A stretch of DNA of 64,000 bases from Bacillota bacterium (lineage in GTDB: Bacteria > Bacillota > Clostridia > Peptostreptococcales > Anaerovoracaceae): NCBI GenBank assembly GCA_022793795.1, contig JAAWDM010000025.1, positions 62,001 through 126,000 on the forward strand. Direction: 5' to 3'. The notes below the pieces were generated by a model, which was given only the letters and a program-made list of their open reading frames with translations, had not been told where the DNA came from and searched no databases. Of the stretch, positions 1-8,809 are shown piece after piece; within the stretch, counting starts at the first letter, position 1; every line of letters starts with the position of its first letter. Position numbers and translations under genes: made by a program.

Positions 1-1089
1 ACCCTTTACATAAGTCAGCGCCATCTCCATGGAGGAATCAAGACCCGCTCTTTCTGTAAATTCTCTGGTGTGAGGGTTGATAGCTTTTCCCTCACAGATG
101 TCAAAGACAGGCTGAATAGCTGGACATACATAGCTTACATCTCCTAAATCGCTGGAACCTGGAGTAACCTGGCCATTGGCCCGCTCTATTGGAATTCCCA
201 AACCCTCCATCTGCTCTGTATGGAGGCGACTTAAGGCCTGGTTGCTGTTGGTATCCTTAAAATCCTCGTCTGCCTTTTCGTATTCCAATCTGCATCCAGT
301 TGCCAGCGCTGCTGCCTTGGCGCAATCTATGACTCTTTCAGCCAAATTCTCTAAATCCGACATTTTATTGGAGCGGATGCAGTAAACGATCTCTGAATAG
401 TCAGGAATGGTGTTGGAGGAGGACCCACCGTTTACAATGATGCCATGAAGTCTGGCATCCTCTTTGGTCTGCTGCCGCAAAGCGTTTACCATGTTGAAAA
501 ATCCGATAGCAGCGTCCAGGGCATTGATTCCCTCTTCCGGCGCTGCCGCTGCATGGGCCGGTTTGCCATAATATTTAATGCGATAGGCTTTAATAGCCAT
601 GGTGTTCATGCTTTCTGCACACTGGTTCATAGGATGGGCCATCATGGCCACATCCATGGTATCAAAAGCTCCCTGCCTCGCCATGGATACCTTGGCGCCT
701 TGGGTTTCCTCCGCCGGAGTGCCGAACACATGAATCTCTCCTCCATAGGTATCCGCCAATTCCCTCATGGCAATGCCAGAGCCTACTCCTACCATGGCGA
801 TTAAATTATGGCCGCAGCCGTGCCCCAGCTCAGGAAGGGCGTCATACTCGGCTAGCATGGCAATCTTAAGACCCTGGGTTTTCCCTTTATAGACTGCCTC
901 ATAGGCAGTCTCCAACCCATACACACCGGTTTTTACTTCAAATCCATACTTTCTCAGCAGTTCCACCTGAGCCCTGCAGGCTTTATGCTCCTCAAGGCCA
1001 ATCTCCGGATTTTCATGAATATAACGAGCTAATTCCTTTAACTCCTTCTCCAATGGGGACACCATATTTTCTACCTTATCAATATTCAT
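1..1089 (-). CDS. M20-family metallo-amidohydrolase (AbgB-like), 3'-truncated by window edge
   Basis: The minus frame is open from an ATG at 1089 to base 1, giving 363 codons with no stop, so the C-terminus lies outside. The translation has the M20 metal-site motif AEYDALPELGHGCGHN near residue 100 and the HP motif of MMAHPMN about 60 residues later. Later residues (TPGSSDLGDVSY) fit the M20D amidohydrolases that cleave N-acyl or p-aminobenzoyl-glutamate type amides. AAAGGAG lies 8 nt before the ATG and decides the start. Function beyond cytosolic amidase/peptidase is not resolvable. It is separated from the upstream genes by a terminator and a leader with repeated GCCAAC arms. Confidence 0.85.
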   Translation of the reverse strand, partial: MNIDKVENMVSPLEKELKELARYIHENPEIGLEEHKACRAQVELLRKYGFEVKTGVYGLETAYEAVYKGKTQGLKIAMLAEYDALPELGHGCGHNLIAMVGVGSGIAMRELADTYGGEIHVFGTPAEETQGAKVSMARQGAFDTMDVAMMAHPMNQCAESMNTMAIKAYRIKYYGKPAHAAAAPEEGINALDAAIGFFNMVNALRQQTKEDARLHGIIVNGGSSSNTIPDYSEIVYCIRSNKMSDLENLAERVIDCAKAAALATGCRLEYEKADEDFKDTNSNQALSRLHTEQMEGLGIPIERANGQVTPGSSDLGDVSYVCPAIQPVFDICEGKAINPHTREFTERAGLDSSMEMALTYVKG

Positions 1090-1151
1090 TAGTCGTCTCC
1101 TTTCTCTTCTGTATTTGTTCGATTCAAAACGGGGCTGCCCTATAAGCTAAC

Positions 1152-1209
1152 GTTGGCTTTTTGTCTTATTTTTCCCTCAATGGCCAACATTTTTTCATTT
1201 TTTGTTGGC
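1152..1209 (-). promoter_or_regulatory. Alternating GCCAAC/GTTGGC arms in the leader of the M20 gene
   Basis: On the plus strand GTTGGC occurs at 1152-1157 and 1204-1209, and its complement GCCAAC at 1183-1188. The middle arm can pair with either neighbour, so two mutually exclusive hairpins are possible in the transcript leading to the amidohydrolase. This could be an attenuator or a set of operator half sites. Sequence pattern only; role is inferred. Confidence 0.3.
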
Positions 1210-1300
1210 TGTTTAGATGCTAAATTCTAAAATGTACAACGCTCGACCTCACTTCCTTTGCAAAATCAGATTGCACACAAGCAAGCCCTATGAAAGTTTG

Positions 1301-1348
1301 AAAAAAGGCGCTGCATTAACAGCAGATAACCATTAGCGCAGCCCCTTT
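1301..1348 (-). terminator. Rho-independent terminator after the small membrane-protein gene
   Basis: Read on the minus strand, AAAGGGGCTGC pairs with GCAGCGCCTTT with one mismatch (arms 1338-1348 and 1304-1314), followed by a run of six T. It lies 11 nt past the stop of the 59-residue ORF and would end the aspartate kinase operon. The loop of about 23 nt is long. Confidence 0.6.
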
Positions 1349-1358
1349 CATCTTCTTC

Positions 1359-1538
1359 CTATTCTTTGTCTTCTTGCAATATTTTGCTCATAACCCGATC
1401 CGTACCTACCACCAACGCGGCGCCGGCAATCAGACCGATACCTACAATCTGAGCCACAGCAGCAGCCACGCCTTTGGAGGCTCTCTTCTCTTTTTTTACC
1501 TGCTTCGGCGTTTTAGCCGACCTCATTCCTCTGTTCAT
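1359..1538 (-). CDS. Small hypothetical membrane protein (59 aa)
   Basis: A 59-residue ORF starts 17 nt after the stop of the cytidylate-kinase-like gene, with GGGAG a few bases before its ATG. The first 22 residues are strongly basic (Lys/Arg rich). A single hydrophobic Ala/Val/Gly-rich segment spans about residues 24-45, and the tail is charged. This fits a one-pass membrane protein with a cytoplasmic basic N-terminus. No family was recognised. Position and spacing suggest it is the last gene of the aspartate kinase operon, ended by the terminator just downstream. It could be chance, but base composition and RBS favour a real gene. Confidence 0.55.
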   Translation of the reverse strand: MNRGMRSAKTPKQVKKEKRASKGVAAAVAQIVGIGLIAGAALVVGTDRVMSKILQEDKE

Positions 1539-1554
1539 TTCTGCTCCCTTTCAT

Positions 1555-2184
1555 TTAGGCTTCTTCCATTCCCGGCCAGGTTCTTTTCTCTACATAGGCC
1601 ACGATCAAATCGGCAACCTGCTCCTCAGCCAGACAAAAACTATTGATGATCAGATTATAGTTCTTATAGTCTCCCCACTTTTGACAGGTATGATAGTTGT
1701 AATAATTCTGACGTGCCTTATCGTAAGTGGCGATCAGCGCCTTTACCTCTTTCGGATCATCTCCATAGGTTTCGATACACCGTTTTACCCGCTCTTCATA
1801 TTCACTATAGATGAATACATTGGTTACCCCTGGCATATCCCTGAGCACGTAATCAGCGCACCGGCCTACAATGACTCCTTCACCCAACTCTCCGATCTTT
1901 TTAATCACATCGAATTGAGCCAAAAACAGCTTTTCATTGACAGACAAGGAGCCGCCGCTAACGCTCTCTCCAAAACTGACGGTGGAAGCCAGACTATAGG
2001 CAAAACTGCTCTTTGCTTTCAATTCTGCGCTTTCAATCATCTCCCTAGAAAATCCGCTTTCCTCCACAGCCAGATCGATAATCTCCTTGTCATAAAAAGG
2101 CACGCCCAGCTTTTCGGCAACCAGTTTTCCTACAATGCGACCGCCACTGCCGTATTCTCTGCTAATCGTCACTAATTTTTTCAT
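1555..2184 (-). CDS. Cytidylate kinase-like family protein
   Basis: 209 residues. The N-terminus MKKLVTISREYGSGG carries the modified P-loop typical of the Cytidylate_kin_2 family, soluble proteins distantly related to CMP kinase. The central stretch (VIVGRCADYVL) and the C-terminal part (NYNLIINS) also match that family. These proteins are common in Clostridia but their true substrate is mostly unknown, so CMP phosphorylation is not claimed. The ATG at 2184 was chosen over a longer frame because GGAGGGG sits 7 nt upstream and the extension would overlap the aspartate kinase gene. The gap to that gene is 13 nt, so the two are probably co-transcribed. Confidence 0.85.
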   Translation of the reverse strand: MKKLVTISREYGSGGRIVGKLVAEKLGVPFYDKEIIDLAVEESGFSREMIESAELKAKSSFAYSLASTVSFGESVSGGSLSVNEKLFLAQFDVIKKIGELGEGVIVGRCADYVLRDMPGVTNVFIYSEYEERVKRCIETYGDDPKEVKALIATYDKARQNYYNYHTCQKWGDYKNYNLIINSFCLAEEQVADLIVAYVEKRTWPGMEEA

Positions 2185-2197
2185 AATTCCCCTCCGT

Positions 2198-3526
2198 CTA
2201 TTCTCCGATAAACGCGTTATAGATTGCGTGTATGGCCTTCTCAAAATCCTGATTCTCCACACCAACGATGATGTTCATCTCACTGGAGCCCTGATCAATC
2301 ATACGCACATTTACCTTAGCATCCGCCAGCGCTGCAAACAGCTTGGCACAGGTACCAGGCCGACGATCCATCCTCTGACCTACCGTCGCGATTAAAGCAA
2401 TATCCTGAATCACATCGATGCTGTCTGGCTGAAGTCTGCTCTGGAATGCATCCAATACCTCATCCAGCTGACCTTCAATGCTTTTATTGGACATGACCAC
2501 CGATACCGTATCGATGCCGCTTGGTAAATGCTCGAAATTGATATCATAATCGTCTAGGATGCCTAAAATTCTGCGGACAAATCCCTTCTCGCTACTCATC
2601 ATATTCTTATACAGGGCAACTACAGTAAAATCTTTGCTACCGGCGATACCCGTGACTACCCGCTCGCTTTCTTCACAGCCGGCCTCCCTAACTCCATCTG
2701 TAATCATGGTGCCTGGGTCGTCAGGATCGTTGGTGTTCCTGATATTAATCGGAATATTGTTTACACGAGCCGGATAGATGGCGTCCTCGTGAAGAACGCT
2801 GGCGCCCATGTAGGAAAGCTCTCTCAACTCCTTATAGGATATGACGTCAATCTGTTTCGGATTCTTTACAATCCTTGGGTCAGCGATTAAAAATCCGGAA
2901 ACATCGGTCCAGTTTTCATACACTTCGGCCTCCACTGCTCTGGCTACCAGGGCTCCAGTAATATCGGAGCCGCCTCGGGAGAAGGTCTTTACATTTCCCT
3001 CTGGGTCAGATCCATAAAACCCTGGCAAAACCGCTCTCTCATGGTTTGCCAGTTCGGCCTTCAATGCCTGGTTGGTCTCCTCCGTCTTAAGTCTCCCCTT
3101 GCTGTCGAACTGAATCAGTCCTGTGGTGTCCACAAAATCATAGCCTAAAAAGGCTGAAGTCAATATGGCGCTCAAATACTCCCCTCTGGAAGCAATGTAA
3201 TCGGCCGATGGATTCTTTCTCAGATTATCACGAATCTCATCAAAATATTTGGTCAAATCCACATCGATACCCAGATTGATTTCCACTGCCATAAACCGGT
3301 CTGCCACCACCTGAAAAATCTGGTCGTATGGCAGATTGTGGTCGATATGGGTTTTGCAAAGGTATAACAAATCGGTAATTTTATTATCACTGTCGAACCG
3401 CTTGCCTGGCGCTGAAACTACAATATATCGCCGGGCCGGGTCGGCCTCTATAATATTCTTCATCTTCGTCAGCTGGATTCCATCCGCTACAGAAGAGCCG
3501 CCAAATTTTGCGACTTTAATCCCCAT
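2198..3526 (-). CDS. lysC: Aspartate kinase
   Basis: 442 residues, the length of a monofunctional aspartokinase. KFGGSSV at residues 7-13 is the kinase signature; SRGGSDITGA in the middle is the second conserved nucleotide/aspartate-binding motif. The C-terminal third has two ACT-like domains (VTGIAGSKDFTVVAL and IALIATVGQRMDRRPG), which normally sense lysine or threonine. It catalyses the first step from aspartate to lysine, threonine and methionine. AGGAGG lies 9 nt before the ATG. A consensus promoter is upstream and no lysine riboswitch was seen in the short leader, so any regulation visible here is allosteric. Confidence 0.95.
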   Translation of the reverse strand: MGIKVAKFGGSSVADGIQLTKMKNIIEADPARRYIVVSAPGKRFDSDNKITDLLYLCKTHIDHNLPYDQIFQVVADRFMAVEINLGIDVDLTKYFDEIRDNLRKNPSADYIASRGEYLSAILTSAFLGYDFVDTTGLIQFDSKGRLKTEETNQALKAELANHERAVLPGFYGSDPEGNVKTFSRGGSDITGALVARAVEAEVYENWTDVSGFLIADPRIVKNPKQIDVISYKELRELSYMGASVLHEDAIYPARVNNIPINIRNTNDPDDPGTMITDGVREAGCEESERVVTGIAGSKDFTVVALYKNMMSSEKGFVRRILGILDDYDINFEHLPSGIDTVSVVMSNKSIEGQLDEVLDAFQSRLQPDSIDVIQDIALIATVGQRMDRRPGTCAKLFAALADAKVNVRMIDQGSSEMNIIVGVENQDFEKAIHAIYNAFIGE

Positions 3527-3570
3527 GTTTTTTTCTACCTCCTGGTAATTTAAAATTGGTTAATAGATTT

Positions 3571-3599
3571 ATTATAGTATAAAGTTCCAAAATTTTCAA
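3571..3599 (-). promoter_or_regulatory. Sigma-A-type promoter for the aspartate kinase operon
   Basis: Minus strand TTGAAA (3594-3599), 17-nt spacer, TATAAT (3571-3576). It is placed about 45 nt before the aspartate kinase start. Confidence 0.7.
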
Positions 3600-3693
3600 C
3601 TAGGTTTTGTGAGTTAGACCGAAACAGCTTCTCATCTGAATCCCTCTAAACCCACCTTACTTGCATGGTATGCTTTACCTTCCAGGCCCGTTC

Positions 3694-4122
3694 CTATGGC
3701 CTGCAGCCTGCTTCCAGACAGATTTCTCCGATACGCTGTGCAGCCCGCTCCACCATGGCTGACATGGATAAATCGGAAATACCGATGATAATATTGTTAC
3801 ATTTATTCACAGGGAGCAAAATCTTTATGCTTTCACTGCTTCCCACTGCCTGGGCCATGGCTGGCGTAATCTCTCCCAAAAGAGAATCAGCGATGACAAT
3901 ACCCACAGGCCCTGCCACAATATCTGCATGGCGCACCCCTACCATGACTGCGTTTTCTCCAGTAGCCCCTTGGTCAGCCCCTGCTTTCAGCATACTGGAG
4001 GTGGCGATGGTGTTAGTTCCCACTGCTATAATCTCTGCCTCTGGCGCTGTCTTACGTACGGCTTCCACCAACTGCTTTCCCAAAAGGCCGCCCTGTCCAT
4101 CGATAATCAAAATTTTTTTCAT
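3694..4122 (-). CDS. DUF3842 family protein
   Basis: 142 residues beginning MKKILIIDGQGGLLGKQL, a Rossmann-like start with a Gly-rich turn, followed by alternating beta-alpha segments. The content matches the small DUF3842 family found in Clostridia; no enzymatic activity has been assigned to it that I know of. Conserved-looking features are GTNTIATSSMLKAGAD and CNNIIIGISDLSM, suggesting a nucleotide- or ligand-binding fold. It is transcribed away from trxB, with a divergent intergenic region full of dyad repeats. Confidence 0.7.
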   Translation of the reverse strand: MKKILIIDGQGGLLGKQLVEAVRKTAPEAEIIAVGTNTIATSSMLKAGADQGATGENAVMVGVRHADIVAGPVGIVIADSLLGEITPAMAQAVGSSESIKILLPVNKCNNIIIGISDLSMSAMVERAAQRIGEICLEAGCRP

Positions 4123-4230
4123 GGAGTCTTCCTCCCTGGTTTTTCTGCGTTTTTATTTATTTTAGCATAAAATCCATGGCCAGGCAAGAAACTGGTTTAC
4201 AAGCTTTACATTTGTGATGATTTTGTGAGG

Positions 4231-4516
4231 AAATTCGATATTTTATTTTTATAGGCCTACCATATCGAATTTCTAAAAGCATTTTCGATATTTTGCTCCT
4301 ATAGCAAATAAATATCGAAGTTTTCCCGATTTCCAATCATCAATCGCAGGCCATTCCTTCCATTATATTACATTTTGAGGGTTAATTTTGATAAAGCGGT
4401 AGGATTTCAGCCCGTTCCATACTAAAAAGTTCGATGTTTTGCAAGTATCTTCAAAAAATATCGAACTTTTAAAAGAATCTTCGATATTTTTCAGTTCACA
4501 GGAAAAAATATCGAAG
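4231..4516. repeat. Cluster of four TTCGATATTTT-type dyad repeats
   Basis: Four consecutive inverted repeats share the arm TTCGATATTT and its complement. Pair 1: AAATTCGATAT 4231-4241 with ATATCGAATTT 4262-4272. Pair 2: arms 4284-4293 and 4310-4319. Pair 3: arms 4425-4440 and 4455-4470, 16 bp with one mismatch. Pair 4: CTTCGATATTTTT 4479-4491 with AAAAATATCGAAG 4504-4516. Loops are 12-20 nt. The same motif recurs at 21161-21453. This looks like a dispersed palindromic repeat family (REP-like) rather than a single operator. Confidence 0.8.
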
Positions 4517-4554
4517 TTAGCAGTTTTACTGTTCTTTGGAAAGGAGTCTTACTT

Positions 4555-5490
4555 ATGGAAATCAAAAATCAAGAAACCCATTACGATGTCATTATCATCG
4601 GCGGTGGCCCCGGCGGTTATGCTGCCGCCCTGTATTGCAGCAGAGCCGGCCTGTCCACCTTAGTACTGGAAGAGCTATTCGCCGGCGGACAGATGGCTGT
4701 CACCACACAGATTGAGAACTATCCAGGCTTTGATGAAGCCATCGGCGGTATCAATCTAGCCATGAAAATGGAGGCTGGCGCCAACCAGTTCGGCACGACC
4801 ACCCTTCAAGAAAAAGCCACCGCCATCTATCCCCAGGAAACACCGAAACGTGTTCTTACCGACAAAAACACCTATACCTGCGGCGCTCTGATTCTGGCCA
4901 TGGGCGCCGCTCCTAGAAGACTCAATCTGCCCGGCGAATCCCAGCTAATCGGCCATGGTATCAGTTACTGCGCCACCTGCGACGGCGCTCTCTATAAAAA
5001 TCAAAAAATTGCCGTCTATGGCGGCGGCAATTCGGCAGTTACCGAGGCTCTCTTCCTATCCAACTTTGCCTCCCATGTCTACCTGATTTACAGAGGCAAT
5101 CAACTGAAAGCCGAACAGATGCTTATCAACCAGCTCATGAAGGTGGAAAACCTGGAACTGATTCCATGCACCAAAATCACTGCCCTCCATGGAAACGACC
5201 ATCTGTCCTCCATCACCCTGACCCACAAGCAAACCGAGGAAACCCGCCTCCTCTCCGTCGGCGGCCTCTTCATTGCCATCGGCCGCGTCCCAAACACCGA
5301 CCTGTGCCGCGGCCACCTGGCCCTTACCCAAGATGGCTATATTCCTGCCGATGAAACCACCAGGACCCAACTGCCCGGCGTTTATGCGGTGGGCGACCTT
5401 CGTACCAAACCCTTGCGTCAGATCATCACAGCCGCGGCTGATGGAGCCACAGCATCTATTCAGGCTGAAAGCTATCTGCGCCGCCGCTAG
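4555..5490 (+). CDS. trxB: Thioredoxin-disulfide reductase
   Basis: 311 residues. The FAD-binding GGGPGG is at 16-21, the redox-active CATC at 139-142 followed by DG, the NADPH-binding GGGNSA soon after, and the C-terminal FAD motif GVYAVGDLR at the end. This order and length are those of low-Mr thioredoxin reductase, which passes NADPH electrons to thioredoxin in the cytosol. GGAAAGGAG precedes the ATG. No thioredoxin gene is adjacent, so a related ferredoxin- or glutaredoxin-linked role is possible. Upstream lie four dyad repeats, the last ending about 40 nt before the gene. Confidence 0.93.
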   Translation: MEIKNQETHYDVIIIGGGPGGYAAALYCSRAGLSTLVLEELFAGGQMAVTTQIENYPGFDEAIGGINLAMKMEAGANQFGTTTLQEKATAIYPQETPKRVLTDKNTYTCGALILAMGAAPRRLNLPGESQLIGHGISYCATCDGALYKNQKIAVYGGGNSAVTEALFLSNFASHVYLIYRGNQLKAEQMLINQLMKVENLELIPCTKITALHGNDHLSSITLTHKQTEETRLLSVGGLFIAIGRVPNTDLCRGHLALTQDGYIPADETTRTQLPGVYAVGDLRTKPLRQIITAAADGATASIQAESYLRRR

Positions 5491-6052
5491 GCATCACCCA
5501 CTCTCCTTATTCTCTTTTTGGTGAAGAGATAGCAGATAGGGGTTAAATACATGAAAAAGGCATAAATCATAGAAGAGGCCTCCGCACCCATAAAGGACAG
5601 GGGCACGCTGGATCCAATGGTCCATGGTATGAAACAGGCGATAAGAATCACTGAGTTTTCTAAATCGATAGCCAGTTCCTCTTTGGCGCCGCCATCTTCT
5701 AAATAAGTATGTTTTCATTAAATCACAGCACATCATGGTGGAAATGGTCTGGTTGCAAAATACAGCAGCCAGACCTGTGCCCAGCCCCATGGTTACAGGA
5801 ACCCTGCCAAAACGTCCGCACAAATTTCCCAAGCCGGACTGCAAATCTTCCAACATTTTCGTGCCATCGAAAATCCCCGAATAGGTACTGGATAGGAATA
5901 AAATTCCTATGACCTCCAGCATGGAAATCAAACCGCCGCCATTGAGAATGGCGCCCAGGCCCTATAAACAGAGCCAAAATCATAGATTTTTCTAAGAAAA
6001 GCACAAGGGTCATAGCCACAATAAAAATACTGAACGCTGCGATTAAGTCCAT
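5487..6052 (-). pseudogene. NhaC-type Na+/H+ antiporter remnant, truncated and frameshifted
   Basis: Joining three minus-strand frames gives a continuous hydrophobic protein of about 190 residues resembling the C-terminal half of NhaC-family antiporters (for example GLGTGLAAVFCNQTISTMM then FIPWTIGSSVPLSFMGAEAS). One frame change near 5960 looks like an extra G in a GGG run. A second near 5700 looks like an extra T in a TTT run. NhaC proteins are about 450 residues, so the N-terminal half is also missing. The last codons overlap the end of trxB. The ATG at 6052 sits 11 nt after the preceding gene's stop. Sequencing error could explain the shifts but not the missing half. Confidence 0.65.
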
Positions 6053-6062
6053 ATCTGCTATT

Positions 6063-6701
6063 TTACTCTTTGCTTTTGTGGTCCGCTCCTGGGTCTTTGG
6101 CCTGCTCATCAACTTGATTCTGCTGGGCCTTTTCAGCCTCTCGTTTCGCTCTAAGGGCCTCCATGCTCCGCTTCTTCTCCTCAAAGGTCAATCCGCTGCC
6201 GTCCCGTCCATGATCCCAGCGTTCTCCGCGCATCCGCTTAATATCCTCCAGCAGTTTCTCATCCAGAAAACTTTGGGCTTCCTCCAGTTCCGATTCATGT
6301 TCCAGCTCTACCAACTGGGTTGCCCATACCGACTTATGATACCAACTCTCACTAATATGGCTAATGATGGTTCTGCCATATCTAGCGGCTAGACGTCCTG
6401 CCCCAATGAGATAAATCCGCGTTACCAAACCGGTATGAATACTTTTGATTTCCACCACACAATGGCGATGGCCGGCCTGTTCGATCACTTCCTTTAGATC
6501 ATCGGCCACAAATTTGCATATAATTTCTCTGGCCTCTTTCTGACATATGGTAAAAAAGCCTACTGCTGCTATCAGGCCCAATACATAACTCCACGCTTCG
6601 CCAAAGGCATCTCTGGTACATACCATCATGATACCGCCAAACACCAGCCCCAGCCACTTCAATATATTCATACGATAAAATCGCTGTTTTGCGTTTTCCA
6701 A
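6063..6701 (-). CDS. Hypothetical membrane-anchored protein
   Basis: 212 residues from a TTG at 6701, chosen because GGGGAGGAG lies 5 nt before it; the upstream ATG in frame has no RBS. Two hydrophobic segments near the N-terminus (about 13-30 and 35-52) are followed by a soluble region of about 100 residues and a highly charged Glu/Lys/Arg-rich tail from about residue 150, probably helical or coiled coil. No family was recognised. The soluble part resembles small PH-like/YcxB-type domains only loosely. It ends 11 nt before the antiporter remnant and may have formed an operon with the intact antiporter. Confidence 0.6.
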   Translation of the reverse strand: MENAKQRFYRMNILKWLGLVFGGIMMVCTRDAFGEAWSYVLGLIAAVGFFTICQKEAREIICKFVADDLKEVIEQAGHRHCVVEIKSIHTGLVTRIYLIGAGRLAARYGRTIISHISESWYHKSVWATQLVELEHESELEEAQSFLDEKLLEDIKRMRGERWDHGRDGSGLTFEEKKRSMEALRAKREAEKAQQNQVDEQAKDPGADHKSKE

Positions 6702-6857
6702 CTTGTCTCCTCCCCATCTTCCATGGTGTTTCACTTTTCAAAACATCTCTTCATAAATATATTTATTATATGCCAAAGCCAGATTTCTTGCAATATCTCT
6801 TTTCTTTTCCCGTGTAAAATGCTAAAATGAGACCACAATCCAATAGGAGGAATATCC

Positions 6858-7529
6858 ATGAAACTGCCAAAACCCTTGAATCAATACTTTGACCACACCC
6901 TTTTAAAGCCTGACGCTACCAGAGCCCAAATCGAAGCCCTTTGCCGAGAAGCGATTCAGTATGAGTTTTATGCTGTCTGCGTCAACTCCTGCTATGTGGG
7001 ATTCTGCGCCGACTTGCTTCGAGGCTCTGACGTAAAAATCGCTGCTGTAGTCGGCTTTCCTCTAGGAGCCATGACCACTGGCGCCAAAGCCTTTGAAACA
7101 GCCGAGGCTTGCATGGATGGAGCTAGAGAAATCGATATGGTTCTCAATGTCGGCGCTTTTAAGGACGGTCGCTATGATGATGTCCGAGACGATATTTTAG
7201 CGGTAGTGCAGGCCGCTAAGCCTTATGGAACCATCGTCAAGGTAATTCTGGAAACCTGCCTTCTGACAGCCGAAGAAATAGAAGAAGCCTGTCACCTGGC
7301 CAAGGAAAGCGGCGCTCATTTTGTCAAAACCTCCACAGGCTTTGGAGCCGGCGGAGCTAGGCCTGAAGACGTAGCTCTAATGAAAAAAACGGTAGGGGAT
7401 TTCATGGAGGTAAAAGCCAGCGGCGGAATTCGCGACTATGAAACCGCTATGAAAATGATTGAAGCCGGCGCAGACCGTATCGGCGCCAGCGCTTCCGTGG
7501 CGATTATGAGCACTGCACTTTCGAATTAA
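6858..7529 (+). CDS. deoC: Deoxyribose-phosphate aldolase
   Basis: 223 residues, the normal DeoC length. D93 in EIDMVLNVG, Lys157 in VKTSTGF (Schiff-base lysine) and Lys186 in VKASGGIR form the class I aldolase active site. It cleaves 2-deoxyribose-5-phosphate to glyceraldehyde-3-phosphate and acetaldehyde in deoxynucleoside salvage. AGGAGG is 8 nt before the ATG. It stands alone, without other deo genes next to it, and ends at a strong bidirectional terminator shared with metK. Confidence 0.95.
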   Translation: MKLPKPLNQYFDHTLLKPDATRAQIEALCREAIQYEFYAVCVNSCYVGFCADLLRGSDVKIAAVVGFPLGAMTTGAKAFETAEACMDGAREIDMVLNVGAFKDGRYDDVRDDILAVVQAAKPYGTIVKVILETCLLTAEEIEEACHLAKESGAHFVKTSTGFGAGGARPEDVALMKKTVGDFMEVKASGGIRDYETAMKMIEAGADRIGASASVAIMSTALSN

Positions 7530-7533
7530 AAAA

Positions 7534-7578
7534 CTGCTATGCAATCGGATAAACCTTTTGCATAGCAGCTATTTTTTT
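7534..7578. terminator. Bidirectional terminator between deoC and metK
   Basis: CTGCTATGCAA (7534-7544) pairs perfectly with TTGCATAGCAG (7558-7568). A T-run follows on the plus side and an A-run (T on the minus strand) lies on the other, so it can end both convergent genes. Confidence 0.9.
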
Positions 7579-7580
7579 GT

Positions 7581-8765
7581 TTACAGTCCTGCCTGCAGTC
7601 TCAAATTCTCTGCCTTGTCGGTGCGCTCCCATGGCAAATCGATGTCGGTTCTGCCAAAGTGACCGTAAGCCGCAGTCTGTCTGTAGATTGGCCGTCTTAA
7701 ATCCAGATCGCGGATAATGGCTGCCGGTCTCAAATCGAAATTCTTCTCCACCAGTTCGGCAATCTTATCATCAGCAATCTTGCCGGTGCCTGCCGTGTCC
7801 ACCAAGATGGAAACCGGTTTGGCCACGCCGATGGCGTAAGCCAGCTGAATTTCGCATTTATCCGCCAAGCCTGCTGCAACCACATTCTTGGCCGCATAGC
7901 GAGCTGCGTAGCTTGCAGAGCGGTCTACCTTTGTAGGGTCTTTACCGGAAAATGCGCCGCCGCCGTGACGGGCATATCCGCCGTAAGTATCTACGATAAT
8001 TTTACGACCCGTAAGACCGGAATCTCCATGAGGCCCGCCGATAACAAAGCGACCTGTCGGATTGACAAAATATTTTGTCTCATCGTCTAAAAGTTCAGCC
8101 GGAATAACAGGTTGAATCACATGTCTCATTAAATCAGCCCGAATCTGCTCCTGAGTCGCTTCTGGATCGTGCTGGGTGGAAATCAGCACTGTGTCGATTC
8201 TCTTTACCTGATCTCCGTCGTACTCTACAGTCACCTGAGTCTTTCCATCCGGTCTCAGGTATGGAATGGTACCGTCCTTTCTCACATCGGTCAGTCGTTT
8301 TGCCAGCTTGTGAGCCAGTGCAATAGGCATCGGCATCAGTTCCGGCGTTTCGTTGCAAGCGTAACCGAACATGATGCCCTGGTCTCCTGCTCCGATAGTA
8401 TCAATCTGGTCGTCCAAGGTGCCTTCCTTGTATTCCAATGCTTTATCCACACCCATAGCAATGTCCCCCGACTGCTCGTCGATGGCAGAAAGCACCGCGC
8501 AGGTATTGCCGTCAAAACCATATTCTCCACTGTTGTAGCCGATGTCTAAGATCACCTGCCTGACGATTTTAGGAATATCGATGTAGCACTTGGTGCTGAT
8601 TTCGCCCATAACCATGGCATAACCGGTGGTGGTGGTACATTCAGCCGCTACTCTTCCATATGGGTCCTGTTCAAAGATAGCGTCTAAAATCGCATCGGAA
8701 ATCTGGTCGCAGACTTTATCAGGATGGCCTTCTGTAACGGATTCTGACGTAAATAGTCTCTTCAT
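7581..8765 (-). CDS. metK: S-adenosylmethionine synthetase (methionine adenosyltransferase)
   Basis: 394 residues from the ATG at 8765, with TTGGAGG 8 nt upstream. The in-frame TTG five codons earlier lies within the RBS and was rejected. GHPDKVCDQ near the N-terminus, [10 protein letters not shown] in the middle and [16 protein letters not shown] later are the signature motifs of the family. It makes SAM from methionine and ATP in the cytosol. The leader carries a SAM-I riboswitch with a terminator, so expression should fall when SAM is abundant. Confidence 0.97.
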   Translation of the reverse strand: MKRLFTSESVTEGHPDKVCDQISDAILDAIFEQDPYGRVAAECTTTTGYAMVMGEISTKCYIDIPKIVRQVILDIGYNSGEYGFDGNTCAVLSAIDEQSGDIAMGVDKALEYKEGTLDDQIDTIGAGDQGIMFGYACNETPELMPMPIALAHKLAKRLTDVRKDGTIPYLRPDGKTQVTVEYDGDQVKRIDTVLISTQHDPEATQEQIRADLMRHVIQPVIPAELLDDETKYFVNPTGRFVIGGPHGDSGLTGRKIIVDTYGGYARHGGGAFSGKDPTKVDRSASYAARYAAKNVVAAGLADKCEIQLAYAIGVAKPVSILVDTAGTGKIADDKIAELVEKNFDLRPAAIIRDLDLRRPIYRQTAAYGHFGRTDIDLPWERTDKAENLRLQAGL

Positions 8766-8809
8766 TTTCTTATCCTCCAATCTCTTAAAATCCTTACCCC
8801 AGGTCTTTT

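Noticed and set aside
445-804. 119-codon plus-strand ORF over the amidohydrolase gene
   Set aside because: It is antisense to a conserved M20 gene, has no RBS and no recognisable protein features.
4231-4516. Reading the TTCGATATTTT cluster as a CRISPR array
   Set aside because: Repeats are inverted pairs of variable length with irregular spacing, not direct repeats with uniform spacers, and no cas genes are present.
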